A DNA stretch of 64,000 nucleotides from Ktedonobacter racemifer DSM 44963 (GTDB lineage: Bacteria; Chloroflexota; Ktedonobacteria; Ktedonobacterales; Ktedonobacteraceae). The position numbers and the translations under genes are program-made. The DNA is taken from NCBI RefSeq assembly GCF_000178855.1, contig NZ_ADVG01000004.1:496001-560000 (forward strand), written 5' to 3'. Shown here piece after piece: positions 8,777-17,829 of this stretch (within the stretch, counting starts at the first letter, position 1; the number at the start of each line of letters is the position of its first letter). The notes under the pieces are model-generated. The model was given only the letters and a program-made list of their open reading frames with translations, made no database searches and was not told where the DNA came from.

Positions 8777-9490
8777 ATGCAAAAGAATGTTTCCGCGTCT
8801 CCCTACAAAGGCTTCCGCTTCCCGCCGGAAATTATCGGTTATGCTGTCTGGTTTTACTTTCGCTTCCCCTCAGTTTTCGTGACGTGGAAGAATTGATGGC
8901 CGAGCGTGGCATCGTGCTTACTAATGAAACCATTCGCCAGTAGCGCCTCACATTTGGCCAAACGTATGCCAATGAGGTGAAACGTCGACGCACAAGACCG
9001 GGAGACAAGTGGCATCTGATGAAGTATTTTTGACCATCAATGGAAAGCGAAGCTACCTGTGGAGAGCCGTCGACCAGCACGGCACTGTTCTCGATATCCT
9101 AGTACAAAGTCGATGTGACAAACAGGCAGCGAAGAAGTTCTTTCGCAAGTTGCTCAAGGGGCTTGAATACGCGCCGCGAGTGATCATCACCGACAAGCTC
9201 GCTAGCTATGGGGCTGCTAAGAAAGAGATTCTACCAAGCGTTGAGCACCGCAAACACAAAGGGTTGAACAACCGAGCGGAAAACTCCCATCAACCGACGC
9301 GGCAACGAGAACGAACCATGCGTCGGTTCACATCTCCTGGACATGCGCAGCGGTTCCTCTCAGCCTTTGGACCGATCTCTGATCATTTCCGTCCCCAACG
9401 ACATCGTCTCTGCGCTTCAGACTATCGTGCTCTCATGAAGGAGCGATTTGGGACCTGGAACGATATCACTGCTGGAAAACAGAGTTGCAT
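8777..9490 (+). pseudogene. IS6-family transposase, decayed
   Basis: Starts MQKNVSASPYKGFRFPPEII and shows IS6 landmarks: FPLSFRDVEELMAERG, the first DDE region DEVFLTINGKRSYLWRAVDQ, the VIITDKLASY region, and QRERTMRRFTSPGHAQRFLS. It carries a TAG in place of Trp at 8941 (after ETIRQ) and a frameshift near 9010 (KWHL / DEVFL), so it is inactive. Weak inverted ends lie near 8720 and 9490. Its insertion truncated the oxidoreductase gene at 8665. Confidence 0.8.
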
Positions 9491-9593
9491 GATGAGGCCT
9501 CTTTCCCCCAGTTCTCACCTGCTCTTATTCTCCTAACAAGCGTTCCCTCAGAATTATGCTCTCCCTCATACAATAACTTGACAATACCCTCAG

Positions 9594-9716
9594 GTGCTCG
9601 CCATGCTCAATTCCCTCGTTCTTTCCTTGATAGACTTCCATCACATTTCCAATGTGGCTCGCCAGATCCGCCGCTTCTCCTCTTATCCTGAGGAGGCTTT
9701 GGCATGGGTGTTGTAA
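9594..9716 (+). pseudogene. Transposase C-terminal remnant
   Basis: A 40-codon fragment reading MLNSLVLSLIDFHHISNVA then RQIRRFSSYPEEALAWVL before TAA. This resembles the C-terminal tail of IS4/ISAs1-type transposases (LRNLVI..L....NIA.ALR.....PE.AL). Nothing upstream in frame looks like the rest of the protein. Confidence 0.5.
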
Positions 9717-9828
9717 CTTTTGCGAAGCCCGGTTTAATATTGGGATGTACAATACATCCTACTAAAAAAGGACTATACCAAAGGACTATACTATAAGAAG
9801 AAGGCCAAGAAAACGTCTGGAGTTGAGG

Positions 9829-10581
9829 ATGCGAAAGTTGCTCTATTGCATTTTAATATGCAATCTGCTCTTTATGCTTAGTGCGCTAAGCATACTCACA
9901 AATACTTCAAGAGTGGTTCATGCCGCCACGTTTCAGGCTGCCATTTCATCTACAACCCTGGGGAGAGGCGACAGCGGCAAGGTATCTTCGTGGACAAATG
10001 CTCATTACTTCACACGTCATGGACCCCCTGTTTCTATTGAATTAACCTTTGATGATGGACCAAATCCAATATATACTCCTCTTATACTTCATATACTGGC
10101 ACGATACCACATCCACGCCACCTTCTTCACCATCGGAAGGCAAGTACAATCCTATCCATCACTCGTACGACAGGAGCATCAGCAAGAAGATGTCGTTGGC
10201 AACCATTCTTGGAGTCACCCTGATCTGACGAGGCTCACTCTTCAGGCCATCCACACACAACTACAAGCAACGTCTGTCGCGATTCAACGGGCAACGGGTG
10301 CCTCACCTCTATTTTTCCGGCCTCCCTATGGCTCAACCAATGCACAGGTACGCCGCGTGGCAAGCCAGCTTGGCTTACAGCAGATATTGTGGACTATCGA
10401 CACAAGAGACTGGCAACGACCAGGCGTAAACCAGATTGTACATACAGTACTTACGCAGGCAACCAACGGCTGCATTATCTTAATGCATGACGGTGGTGGA
10501 AATCGTTCTCAAACAGTGCAGGCCCTACCTCTTATCATCACAGGCTTATTACAACGTGGCTTTACATTTACCATTGTTTAG
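9829..10581 (+). CDS. Secreted polysaccharide deacetylase (NodB domain)
   Basis: 250 aa with a signal peptide (KLLYCILICNLLFMLSALS, cleavage near VVHAA). NodB motifs follow: LTFDDGPNP (catalytic base and metal Asp), NHSWSHPDLTRL (metal His pair), RPPYGSTNAQVR, W-T-I-D-T-R-D-W, and ILMHDGGGNRSQT with the catalytic His. It should de-N-acetylate peptidoglycan or chitin-like oligosaccharides outside the membrane. ATG 9829 is preferred over TTG 9823 because GGAG lies 7 bases upstream. The histidine-pair spacing is normal, so activity is likely. Confidence 0.9.
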   Translation: MRKLLYCILICNLLFMLSALSILTNTSRVVHAATFQAAISSTTLGRGDSGKVSSWTNAHYFTRHGPPVSIELTFDDGPNPIYTPLILHILARYHIHATFFTIGRQVQSYPSLVRQEHQQEDVVGNHSWSHPDLTRLTLQAIHTQLQATSVAIQRATGASPLFFRPPYGSTNAQVRRVASQLGLQQILWTIDTRDWQRPGVNQIVHTVLTQATNGCIILMHDGGGNRSQTVQALPLIITGLLQRGFTFTIV

Positions 10582-10814
10582 TTAGCACTACCAGTGAATG
10601 CGGCAAGCGCGCGCTTCGTACTCGCCAACGCCTCTTCTATCGTCCCAGGCAGACAGGTCATAGGGGTTGCAGTACTCGCGCCAACGACCTTCCACAACCG
10701 CTCCGTCGAGGGAGAAGGATGTTCTTGCTTCCAGGCCTGGACATGTTCGACCACCTGAGCCGCCCACATCGCGTCAGACCGCCGAGCGGTCCCCTCACAT
10801 TGATTCGTCCACTG
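10578..10814 (-). pseudogene. Possible C-terminal gene fragment, unknown
   Basis: A minus-strand frame reads QCEGTARRSDAM then WAAQVVEHVQAWKQEHPSP and ends IEEALASTKRALAAFTGSAN. Composition is protein-like and helical, but there is no ribosome site and the frame opens just after a stop. It overlaps the end of the deacetylase gene by 4 bp. It may be a relic; the family is not recognised. Confidence 0.25.
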
Positions 10815-10867
10815 AATTTAAAGGCATAATTGGTATATATTTACCACATTAACTAGAGAGGTTTATG

Positions 10868-10990
10868 GTCAGTACCCTACGGCTAAAGCCGAGGGCTTGG
10901 AGTTGTGTCTGAACTCCACCGCAATTCAGCATACCTTTTCAGGCGTGCGGCTTTGGCTTCATCGTCCGACACAGAAGGCGCGTACTGACA
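10868..10990 (-). ncRNA. Predicted omega/reRNA of element A1
   Basis: The right-end segment is conserved between A1 and A2 and related to B1/B2. It has a CGGTATGC..AATTGCGGTGGAG stretch and a terminal hairpin (AAGCCCTCGGCTTTAGCCG) ending at the element boundary. In characterised TnpB systems the guide RNA scaffold spans this right end and its guide is the flanking DNA. The role is inferred from position and conservation. Confidence 0.5.
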
Positions 10991-12191
10991 AGAGGCCCGT
11001 TCCTCTCCAGTCTTGCCGGATAAGAAGCGTTCGCATCGCAATGTTTCTTGCACCAACCAGATCGGCATGGAGCGTGTACTGACAATTCTGACAGAAGAAG
11101 AGCAATCCTTTGTTGGGCCTATTCTCTTTGCAGGTGTGCCCACATTTGGGGCACGCTTGCGAGGTAGAGTTGGCATCGACCTTGATTGCCATACTTCGAT
11201 GCAAGAGCGCTTTATAGGCAATCATGCTATGCAACTCAGCGAAGGACCATTTGGAGAAGGTACGATTGGCTTTTCGCTGTTTTGCATTTTTGCCTTTACG
11301 TCGTTTGATACGTTCTCGAATGTCTGTCAGATGCTCCAGTCCAATCAAGCTTTGAGGGTGCTGTAGGACAATCCGCTTACTCACGACATGATTGGTATTC
11401 TGCTTCAACCGTCTCTCTCGTCCACTGATGGCAACGAGCCTTCTTGTCGCTGAACGAGTGCCTTTCTTTTGCAGACGTTTTCTCAGTCGTGCGGAGTGGT
11501 TTGCCTTGGGGACAATCTGTTTGCCTGAATGGAAGGTGCAATCCCCTTGCATCGTCGCCGTGACGGCAAGGTATCGCATCCCCACATCCACTCCGGCGAC
11601 CTGCTTGTGCGTTTCAGGTGTAGGATCAGCCGTCTCAATTGCAAGAGAGACAAGGAGGTAAAATTGTTTCTTGGGCTTGTCATACCAGAGTTTCGATGCA
11701 CCAATCTCCGCTCCACGCTGGATCAATGCCACATGCTTATTGTAGCCAGTATAGGGCACGATAACACGTCCCTCAAGGGTCAGGATGCTCACCTGCTGCT
11801 CTTTCTTGAAGGTGTAGTCTTTCTTGTACTGATAGGTCAACGTGGGGGAGATGAACTTGGGAGCCTTATCAAGCCCTTTGTAGCGTTTCTTGGTCTTCCC
11901 TTCCTTACGATGAACAGCATTGTTCTTGACCTTTGTCCAGAGGGCTTTATACGAGGCACCAACTTGGCGAGGAACAGAACAGGCCATTTGCGAAGGCAGA
12001 TGAAAACGGAGGCGGATCTCTTCGTAGGTGGCATCTTGCAAACGAACAGCATTGCTCAATTTGCCATGCTCAAAGGCGTACTGGCTCACATAGTTGAGAG
12101 AATCCCGATACGCCAGTTGCGTTGTACGTAATGCCTTGAATTGCTCGGGCGTTGTATTCAATTTGAGTTTCGCTGTTACTACCGTTTGCAT
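10959..12191 (-). CDS. tnpB: TnpB RNA-guided nuclease (element A1)
   Basis: 410 aa, intact. The RuvC core has GVDVGMRYLAV (first Asp), LIGLEHLTDIRER (Glu) and ADLVGARN (third Asp). A four-Cys zinc finger (CPKCGHTC and CQNC) sits between the last two. The N-terminus (VVTAKLKLNTTPEQFKAL) is the usual OrfB wedge domain. Unlike B1, the protein ends SVRAFCVGR; the homologous continuation (DDEAKAARLKRYAEL) lies in the next frame, and copy A2 ends the same way. The gene starts 8 bases after a TATAAT box, so its mRNA may be leaderless. TnpB cuts donor-site DNA to favour element retention. Confidence 0.9.
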   Translation of the reverse strand: MQTVVTAKLKLNTTPEQFKALRTTQLAYRDSLNYVSQYAFEHGKLSNAVRLQDATYEEIRLRFHLPSQMACSVPRQVGASYKALWTKVKNNAVHRKEGKTKKRYKGLDKAPKFISPTLTYQYKKDYTFKKEQQVSILTLEGRVIVPYTGYNKHVALIQRGAEIGASKLWYDKPKKQFYLLVSLAIETADPTPETHKQVAGVDVGMRYLAVTATMQGDCTFHSGKQIVPKANHSARLRKRLQKKGTRSATRRLVAISGRERRLKQNTNHVVSKRIVLQHPQSLIGLEHLTDIRERIKRRKGKNAKQRKANRTFSKWSFAELHSMIAYKALLHRSMAIKVDANSTSQACPKCGHTCKENRPNKGLLFFCQNCQYTLHADLVGARNIAMRTLLIRQDWRGTGLLSVRAFCVGR

Positions 12192-12198
12192 ACGCTAA

Positions 12199-12228
12199 AT
12201 TATACCATAGTTTTCATCTGACTGTCAA
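12199..12228 (-). promoter_or_regulatory. tnpB A1 promoter
   Basis: On the minus strand TTGACA (12228-12223) and TATAAT (12204-12199) are separated by 18 bp. The -10 box ends only 7 bases before the tnpB ATG, so transcription would start at or next to the start codon. Confidence 0.7.
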
Positions 12229-12405
12229 CAATACATGAGCAGATGAAAGCATGTTTACGGCGTATTCCACCCAAGCCACCGACAAAGGAACGCCGCATTC
12301 CTCCCCATGCCTGAAAGGGCAGGGGCATCCTGCGGCGTTTTGGGTGAATATTGATGACTTTGATTTCATGAGTAAACAATGGCAATTATCACATACTCAA
12401 TTTGT

Positions 12406-13503
12406 TATTGATCTCAGCGTAAACAACTAAACCGGGCAGCCGGCATGAGCAAAACACTGCAAAAGGATTGGCTTGCGATGGCGAAGACGCTCTTTTGCAT
12501 GACGAAGTTCGTCTTCGACCTGCCAGAGGTCTGTACAGCACATATTCTTGAGCTCACGCCGCTTCAGCCGCGTTCCAGACGCCTTCTTGCGGATTGAGGG
12601 CGGCGAGCATAGCCAGGCAGGCAAGGCTTCTAAGTGAAGCGCCTGGCTGCCCCTTGCGCCAAGAAATCCTTGAGCGCTTGACAGCGATGAATCGAGGCTC
12701 CATCCCAGATGATGAGCAATTTCCCCGGAATCTTGCGCGAATCTGAGGCGCAAAAAGCGAATCACGTCGGGCCCTTTGTAGGCTTTGCGTTGCATTTGCA
12801 TGAACAAGCGCCCATCCGTGCTCAGTGCCCCAATCACCGAGAGATGATCGTGGGTCAAGGGAACCGGTAGAATGGGCGTCTGCCCACAAGGAGAGTAGGT
12901 CAAGACAGCCATGGGGAGCAAGGCAAAGCCCGCTTCATCCACAAAAAGGATGGTCCTCTTCTCCTCCATGGCTTTTTTTTATCACTGGCCACTGCTCACG
13001 TTTCCAAGCTTCAATGCGCTGCTCATCGCGTTGTGTGGCCCTGGTCACTGGCTTCTGACGGCTGTAGTGACAGGCTCGTAACACACGACTACAATGAGCA
13101 GGATGATAGCTTACTCCAAACTGCTGCTTGATCATCGCAGCCACTCGCTCTGTGGTCCAAACCGCTCCCGAAAAGCCGAAAGCTTCAGCTCTTTTGGCCA
13201 ACAACTCGGGCAATTGTGCTCGTTGCTCTTGACTCAACTTGGCAGGACACCCACAACGAGGTTGCCGACGCAGCCCTTGGGTTCCTTCCTGTTTCGCTTT
13301 GTTGATCCATTGGCTCACCGCTCCTTTACTCACTCCCAGAGCCTGAGCGATCTCCTTTTGTTGCCAGCCTTGTTCATAGAGGTACCAGGTGCGACGTCTT
13401 CGCCATTCGCGCCAATCGTGGACGAGTGGTTCGTGTTTGCTCATGCTACTAGTGCACTCGGCCTTCTCTCCTTCCGTTTAGCTACTTTTGCTGAGATCTA
13501 TAA
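12406..13503 (-). mobile_element. IS630-family element, copy 1
   Basis: Inverted ends TATTGATCTCAGCG (12406) and GCTGAGATCTATAATA (13490-13503) flank a two-frame transposase. TA at both outer edges fits the IS630/mariner target duplication. The element inserted about 60 bp from the left end of TnpB element A1. Confidence 0.65.
12427..13444 (-). pseudogene. IS630 transposase, frameshifted
   Basis: Residues 1-130 (from 13444) hold two HTH domains (WQQKEIAQALGVSKGAVSQW; WTTERVAAMIKQQFGVSY). An A8 run near 12971 would allow the programmed frameshift known in IS630, joining to a DDE half (RTILFVDEAGFALLP). Further downstream the DDE half leaves frame twice: the expected LLIIWDG motif and the LNPQEGVWN motif lie in other frames. 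The C-terminus (LKRRELKN) is back in frame. The element is therefore probably dead in cis. Compare the intact DDE half at 55750-56304. Confidence 0.75.
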
Positions 13504-13657
13504 TAAAGCCAGGTATCCTATTAACGCTAGTATTCAATAAATATTTTTAGCTTACAGTAAATTTAAAGGATTAAATAACATTGAAAAGAATCACCTTATA
13601 AAAGCTTGAAATAATGTGATAGATGCAATGTGGCCGAGAAGTGTCCGGTACCTGTCC

Positions 13658-13686
13658 TTGTGAGAGATTACCATTCTGTGTATAAT
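13658..13686 (+). promoter_or_regulatory. Candidate promoter P1 of kinase gene
   Basis: TTGTGA (13658-13663) and TATAAT (13681-13686) with a 17-bp spacer, 163 bp upstream of the kinase start. Confidence 0.5.
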
Positions 13687-13768
13687 CCTCATCAACGAGC
13701 AAGCGCTCCTTTAGAGTTGTACCAACAGAAGGGAAAAGGAATGAGGAACTCCACGAAGCGCTATGAAA

Positions 13769-13798
13769 TTGGCTCTCTCTTTTCTATCGCGTTATAAT
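13769..13798 (+). promoter_or_regulatory. Candidate promoter P2 of kinase gene
   Basis: TTGGCT (13769-13774) and TATAAT (13793-13798), spacer 18 bp, 50 bp before the ATG. It is closer to the gene than P1. Both could be used. Confidence 0.45.
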
Positions 13799-13848
13799 CG
13801 AATAGTCTTATTCTGCACGCTTACAAAAATGGGGGGTTTTTCTACGCA

Positions 13849-15654
13849 ATGGATCTGGTAGGAAAACAGTTCGGGAATTACAGGCTCCTGCGCTTGCTCG
13901 GTCGTGGTGGTTTTGCTGATGTCTATCTTGGTAAACATCTTTATCTGGATAGCGATGCTGCGGACTCGGCGATCAAAATATTGCAGGAGCGCTTGTCTGA
14001 TAAAGGGTATCGAGATTTTGTCAGTGAGGCGCGCATTCTCATTGAGCTTTCGCATCCACATATTATACGTATGCGCGATTTTGGTGTTGAACAGGCACAT
14101 CCCTTCCTGGTAATGGAGTATGCTCCACATGGTACTCTTCGTCAGCATCTTCCTCATGATACGCAAATCGACCTGCTCACAGTAATCACCACTATCAAAC
14201 AAATCGCCAGCGCTCTCCAGTATGCTCATAATCACAAAATTATTCATCGCGATCTGAAACCCAGCAATATCTTGCTTGGCCGTCATCAAGAATTGCTGGT
14301 CAGTGACTTTGGTATTGCTCGTATTGTCAGTACCACTCGTCCGACTACCGCGCAAATGGAAAAGCATATTGCCGGAACCGCACTCTATATGGCACCAGAA
14401 CAGTTTCAGGGCAAGGCGGTCTTTGCCAGCGATCAATATTCGTTAGCCATTATGGCCTATGAGTGGCTTTGTGGCCGCCGCCCCTTCGCGGGATCTTTCG
14501 TTGAGCTCTTTAGTCTGCATCAATTAGTGCCCCCCGTACCTCTCCGCTCCTATAATCCTTCTATTCCCCCCGAGGTGGAACACGTAATATTGCAAGCACT
14601 TGCGAAAGATCCCACGCAGCGTTTCCCCAGTATCGAAGCCTTCGCAGCCGCTTTTGAAGAAGCCGCTCATCCCCCTCTCCTTGACCCAGTCGCCGATGCT
14701 TCATCTTCGTCAGCTCCTCTCTCGCCTTTAATAGTAGCTGCAATCGAGACTCGCATTCCTCCCCCACCTCTTGTAGCAACGCCTGCACTTGAAACTAGCG
14801 TTACACTGGACAATACTACGCAGCCTCCAGCAGCGGATTCCGCCGCGCTATCCTCGGTCGAACAATCAGTTCCATCACGCGATGTGCAGACAGACAATCA
14901 GTCCGTTGGGGACCACAGCAACTCGCCCGCCGCTCCAACTCTGCCGGAGCGTGACCTGATCACTTCTGGCAAAAAAGCACAACTCGTTTTCTCCCCACGT
15001 TCACCAGTGCTCCGCCGCTCGACATTCCTGATGCCACAATGGCGTATCTTTCTCGCCATACTGGCTGTATTCTTGCTTGCCAGCGCACTAGTTGCGACAT
15101 TTATTTCCTTCAATGTTATGCAAACAAGCGGCACTGCCGATGCCACAACCTCTCAGTCGTCAACGCTAACATCGTCTCCCTCTGCTAGAGAAACATCTGC
15201 CTCTTCTTCCACTAGTAAAGAGAGTACCGGGAACGGAACAACTCCGTCTACTCAACCGACCACTCAACCGCCCGCTCAGTCCACTCAACCGGCCACTGTA
15301 CTGCCGCCAACTCCGACACCAACTCCTCATCCCTGCTTGGGGAGGATCCTTCCATCGAATCCGATCTACCAGGGAAATGGTTATGCTTTTAGCAACGGTG
15401 GTACCTTTGTCGCGGCAAGCGCATATTGTGGCGGGCGAGCCTACTATGTTTTTACCAAGGCTCCTCTGGTTGCGAATACTCAGGTCCGCCTTTGTTTAAG
15501 TAGTGGTAGTTGTGGTGGCTGGGTCCGGTTCACATCGGTCGGAAGTAAACTGCTCATTGCACGGGGAATGACTAAAGGTACCACATTTCATCTGCAATTC
15601 CAGGGGTATGGTGCAACAGGCTCTTACAATGTCTATGGTACACTGTATTACTAA
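13849..15654 (+). CDS. Transmembrane Ser/Thr protein kinase (Hanks/PknB type)
   Basis: 601 aa. Kinase domain at 1-270: glycine loop LGRGGFADVYLG (17-28), Lys43 in AIKIL, catalytic HRDLKPSNILL (D135), DFG 153-155 and MAPEQ 181-185. All catalytic residues are present. A Pro/Ser/Thr-rich linker (about 275-395), one membrane helix (about 399-421), a second Ser/Thr-rich stalk and a C-terminal Cys-containing beta-domain (CLGRILPSNPIY to the end) follow. That last domain is extracellular by topology and has four cysteines that could pair; it is probably the sensor. No PASTA repeats. No partner phosphatase is adjacent. Confidence 0.93.
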   Translation: MDLVGKQFGNYRLLRLLGRGGFADVYLGKHLYLDSDAADSAIKILQERLSDKGYRDFVSEARILIELSHPHIIRMRDFGVEQAHPFLVMEYAPHGTLRQHLPHDTQIDLLTVITTIKQIASALQYAHNHKIIHRDLKPSNILLGRHQELLVSDFGIARIVSTTRPTTAQMEKHIAGTALYMAPEQFQGKAVFASDQYSLAIMAYEWLCGRRPFAGSFVELFSLHQLVPPVPLRSYNPSIPPEVEHVILQALAKDPTQRFPSIEAFAAAFEEAAHPPLLDPVADASSSSAPLSPLIVAAIETRIPPPPLVATPALETSVTLDNTTQPPAADSAALSSVEQSVPSRDVQTDNQSVGDHSNSPAAPTLPERDLITSGKKAQLVFSPRSPVLRRSTFLMPQWRIFLAILAVFLLASALVATFISFNVMQTSGTADATTSQSSTLTSSPSARETSASSSTSKESTGNGTTPSTQPTTQPPAQSTQPATVLPPTPTPTPHPCLGRILPSNPIYQGNGYAFSNGGTFVAASAYCGGRAYYVFTKAPLVANTQVRLCLSSGSCGGWVRFTSVGSKLLIARGMTKGTTFHLQFQGYGATGSYNVYGTLYY

Positions 15655-16186
15655 TTCAACAAACCACCACATTCCTCCGCGGCATCAATAACCGGGGCTT
15701 TCTCGTCACTATCTCTGTAGGAGGAATCGTGAGAGAAGCTGTGAATGGAGGACTGGGTCCCGCCCAGCCCTCCGTCCCCTCTTTCGCGCGTTGACGAGTG
15801 CGCTCGTGTGCTGCACGCAGCATAAGTCCCAAGGGCTGCGGCTTGTCGCTTCCGGGAGTGCGCCTGCGCACCTTCCCAATACACCTAGTATCGGGCTGAG
15901 TATGCTCCAGATCTCTGTCTCTTTCCATTTAGCTATTTCTGCTAAGATCAATAATGACCCACCTGAGTCCATCTTCCTCCTCATCGTTTCCCGCGCTATA
16001 CCCCGGATCCTTGAGCCCCAACAAATCAAGCTCCAGATCTAGCTCTCGCACCTCCACCCACTCACGAAACACATGCACCTGCTGCCCTCGCCCCTGCACC
16101 TGACCGCGCACTTGATATATTAGCTCGGATGATTGACGAGATAGTCTTCCGTTTTTTCGGATGCCTTTGGAATACCTCTGTAACTA
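15655..16186. other. Gene-free stretch with IS630 end relic
   Basis: No supportable gene. At about 15926-15957 the sequence TTTAGCTATTTCTGCTAAG and the following ATCAATAATGACCC match the left inverted end of IS630 copy 1 (13476-13503) without any transposase nearby, so this is a solo end left by deletion. Confidence 0.5.
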
Positions 16187-16259
16187 GTAAATGCCCTACC
16201 AAGTGAGCAAGTCTGGCCCTCAAACGTGAGAAATTGCCCTCAATCTTGAGCACTGGTAC
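16187..16259 (-). repeat. Tn7-like end repeat E3
   Basis: Minus strand: TGTACCAGTGCTCAAGATTG, AGGGC, then CACGTTTGAGGGCCAG, then GCTCACTTGGTAGGGCATTTAC. It forms a near-perfect inverted pair with E4. Confidence 0.65.
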
Positions 16260-16575
16260 ATACGTTGTCTGGAAAACCACTCCGCATCAGGCTTCTTCCA
16301 TTGATGTCTTGTAAATGAGAGGGAGAGAAAGAGAGGTTCGCGTTAGCTCTCTTCAAGGTGTTGTCTGATCAGGTTAAGTAGGGTGTCCATCTCGAACGGC
16401 GACGGCGCGCGAAGACCAGATCAGCACGTGCTCGCACCTCTTTGGGAAGGAAAGAGCAAGATAGGAGAAGTTTCTCTGCTTTCCATATGCTATGTTCCCA
16501 TAAAGATCATTCACGATCCCCCGTCCATCTGCTGATGGAAGACGATTACCAACGAGACGGTGAAAGGAGATGCCC

Positions 16576-17067
16576 ATGACCGATGCGTTCTCGCGGACCA
16601 GCACACGAAACTCCAAATGGATCAAAGCACGGCCTGAAGTGCTCTATCGCGCCTTTACTGATCCCGCAGCCCTGGCTGTCTGGCAAGCACCTGGAGACAT
16701 GACTGGCAAGGTCCATCGTTTCGACTACCGAGTGGGAGGAGGGTATCAGATGTCACTGTACTACCCTTCAACCGAAACGACCTCCCCAGGCAAGACTGAA
16801 GATCGGGAAGATCGATATGCTGCGCGGTTCGTGGAACTGACGCCTCCGAGAAAAATCGTTGAAGCGATCACCTTTGATACGGTCAATCCGGCGTTCAAAG
16901 GGGAGATGATCATGGAGGCCACATTTGAGGCCGAAAACGGCGGAACAACCGTCTCTCTCTTCTTCAAGGGGATTCCGTCGGGCGTTCGGCCCAAGGACAA
17001 CGAAGCTGGCACTCAGTCAAGTCTGGAGAAACTGGCCCGCTATGTCGAGCAGGAAGCTGGCCGATAA
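16576..17067 (+). CDS. SRPBCC / AHSA1-type protein
   Basis: 163 aa with the START-like fold of the Aha1/SRPBCC family: KWIKARPEVLYRAFTDPAAL at the start, the WQAPGDMTGKVHRFDYRVGGGY core, FVELTPPRKIVEAITFD, then a C-terminal helix (SLEKLARYVEQEAG). Such proteins bind hydrophobic ligands or act as stress-related activators; no specific ligand can be predicted. ATG 16576 is chosen over 16570 because AAAGGAG abuts the first ATG but lies 6-7 bases before the second. It is the only gene inside the mini-transposon. Confidence 0.85.
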   Translation: MTDAFSRTSTRNSKWIKARPEVLYRAFTDPAALAVWQAPGDMTGKVHRFDYRVGGGYQMSLYYPSTETTSPGKTEDREDRYAARFVELTPPRKIVEAITFDTVNPAFKGEMIMEATFEAENGGTTVSLFFKGIPSGVRPKDNEAGTQSSLEKLARYVEQEAGR

Positions 17068-17246
17068 AAGCGGGTCCGAAATCGAAAGGAGAGAGTGACC
17101 CGCTCACTCTCTCCATCAGAAGTTGACTTTCTCATCTGTCTGGCAACAGGGGTTCGCTCCAGTTCGTCAATCCAAAGATGAGGAATGCGATTTACAGATT
17201 TTGGGGAAAGTATACCTGATGGGAAGCGGTTTTTCCACGAAAATTT

Positions 17247-17320
17247 GTCCCAGTGCTCAAGATTGAGGGCAATGTTCAACGTTTGAGGGCCAGATCTGCT
17301 CACTTGGTAGGGCATTTACC
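17247..17320 (+). repeat. Tn7-like end repeat E4
   Basis: TGTCCCAGTGCTCAAGATTG, AGGGC, then CAACGTTTGAGGGCCAG, then GCTCACTTGGTAGGGCATTT and ACC. Similarity with E3 ends at this point on both sides. Confidence 0.65.
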
Positions 17321-17641
17321 ACTCCTCTAGCATACCCTATTTTTCGCGCTGTCGCGACCCTTTCCTCTTGCGACGCACCAGGCAATAGACACTAGCATGG
17401 CTTCCCAAACATGGCAAGATCGCCTCTGTACGCGAACCTTGAGCTCGGCATGTCAGCACTCCTGGTTCGCGCTGCAATTGCACACATCTGAGGATGCGTT
17501 CCCCTTCTTCTGTTGCTATTCCTCCATTACCCTTCTGGATTTGTCACGCACCAATACCTCTTGCAATGTCTATAGGATATATCTGCTGCTATCCCTTGCG
17601 ACCTATAGAAGCGCCCGATGCAAGTCGTCGCGATCACTCGC

Positions 17642-17821
17642 GTTTCGATCCTCAGCTGTCTATGGAGGCCGCTGAAATACAATATGCCGAAATAGTAACA
17701 AAATGCATTTATATTTCAATCCTCAACTGCCCCCAAGGGCTGCTGCAACTGCTAAGAGATGGACGAATTGCAGTATGTGTACGATTTTCAATTCTCTGCT
17801 GCCCTCAAGGGCTGCTGCAAC
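17642..17821 (+). CRISPR. Degenerate three-repeat CRISPR-like array
   Basis: Three related 37-bp units at 17642-17678, 17713-17749 and 17785-17821 with starts 71 and 72 bp apart. The last two share TTTCAAT at the 5' side and AAGGGCTGCTGCAAC at the 3' side; the first is more diverged (TTTCGATCCTCAGCTG...GGCCGCTG). Intervening 34-35-bp segments are unrelated to each other. Even spacing and a GCAAC-like end fit a decayed array, with no cas gene nearby. A short tandem duplication is the alternative. Confidence 0.5.
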
Positions 17822-17829
17822 ACCCCCGC

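Larger units (their letters stand above)
10868..12343 (-). mobile_element. IS200/605-type element A1 (TnpB only)
   Basis: A 1476-bp unit, the same length as copy A2 (59974-61449). The left end (12343, minus strand) starts CCAAAACGCCGCAGG directly after the pentamer TTCAC and contains a GC-rich hairpin. The right end stops at GTAGGGTACTGAC. There is no TnpA gene and no target duplication, as expected for single-strand IS200/605 transposition. Confidence 0.85.
16187..17320. mobile_element. Mini-transposon with Tn7-like ends carrying an SRPBCC gene
   Basis: Ends E3 (16187-16259) and E4 (17247-17320) are inverted copies of one double-repeat sequence. Inside E4, 17170-17245 (minus) encodes KNRFPSG..VNRIPH, which also occurs just inside another transposon end at 34985-35045, before a TnsA-like gene. 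Inside E3, about 16260-16312 (minus) reads FTRHQWKKPDAEWF, matching CTRHRWKEPDVERL beside end E5 (27230-27300) with codon-style substitutions. So both margins look like the outer coding edges of a larger Tn7-like element whose core was deleted, leaving cargo. Confidence 0.55.
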
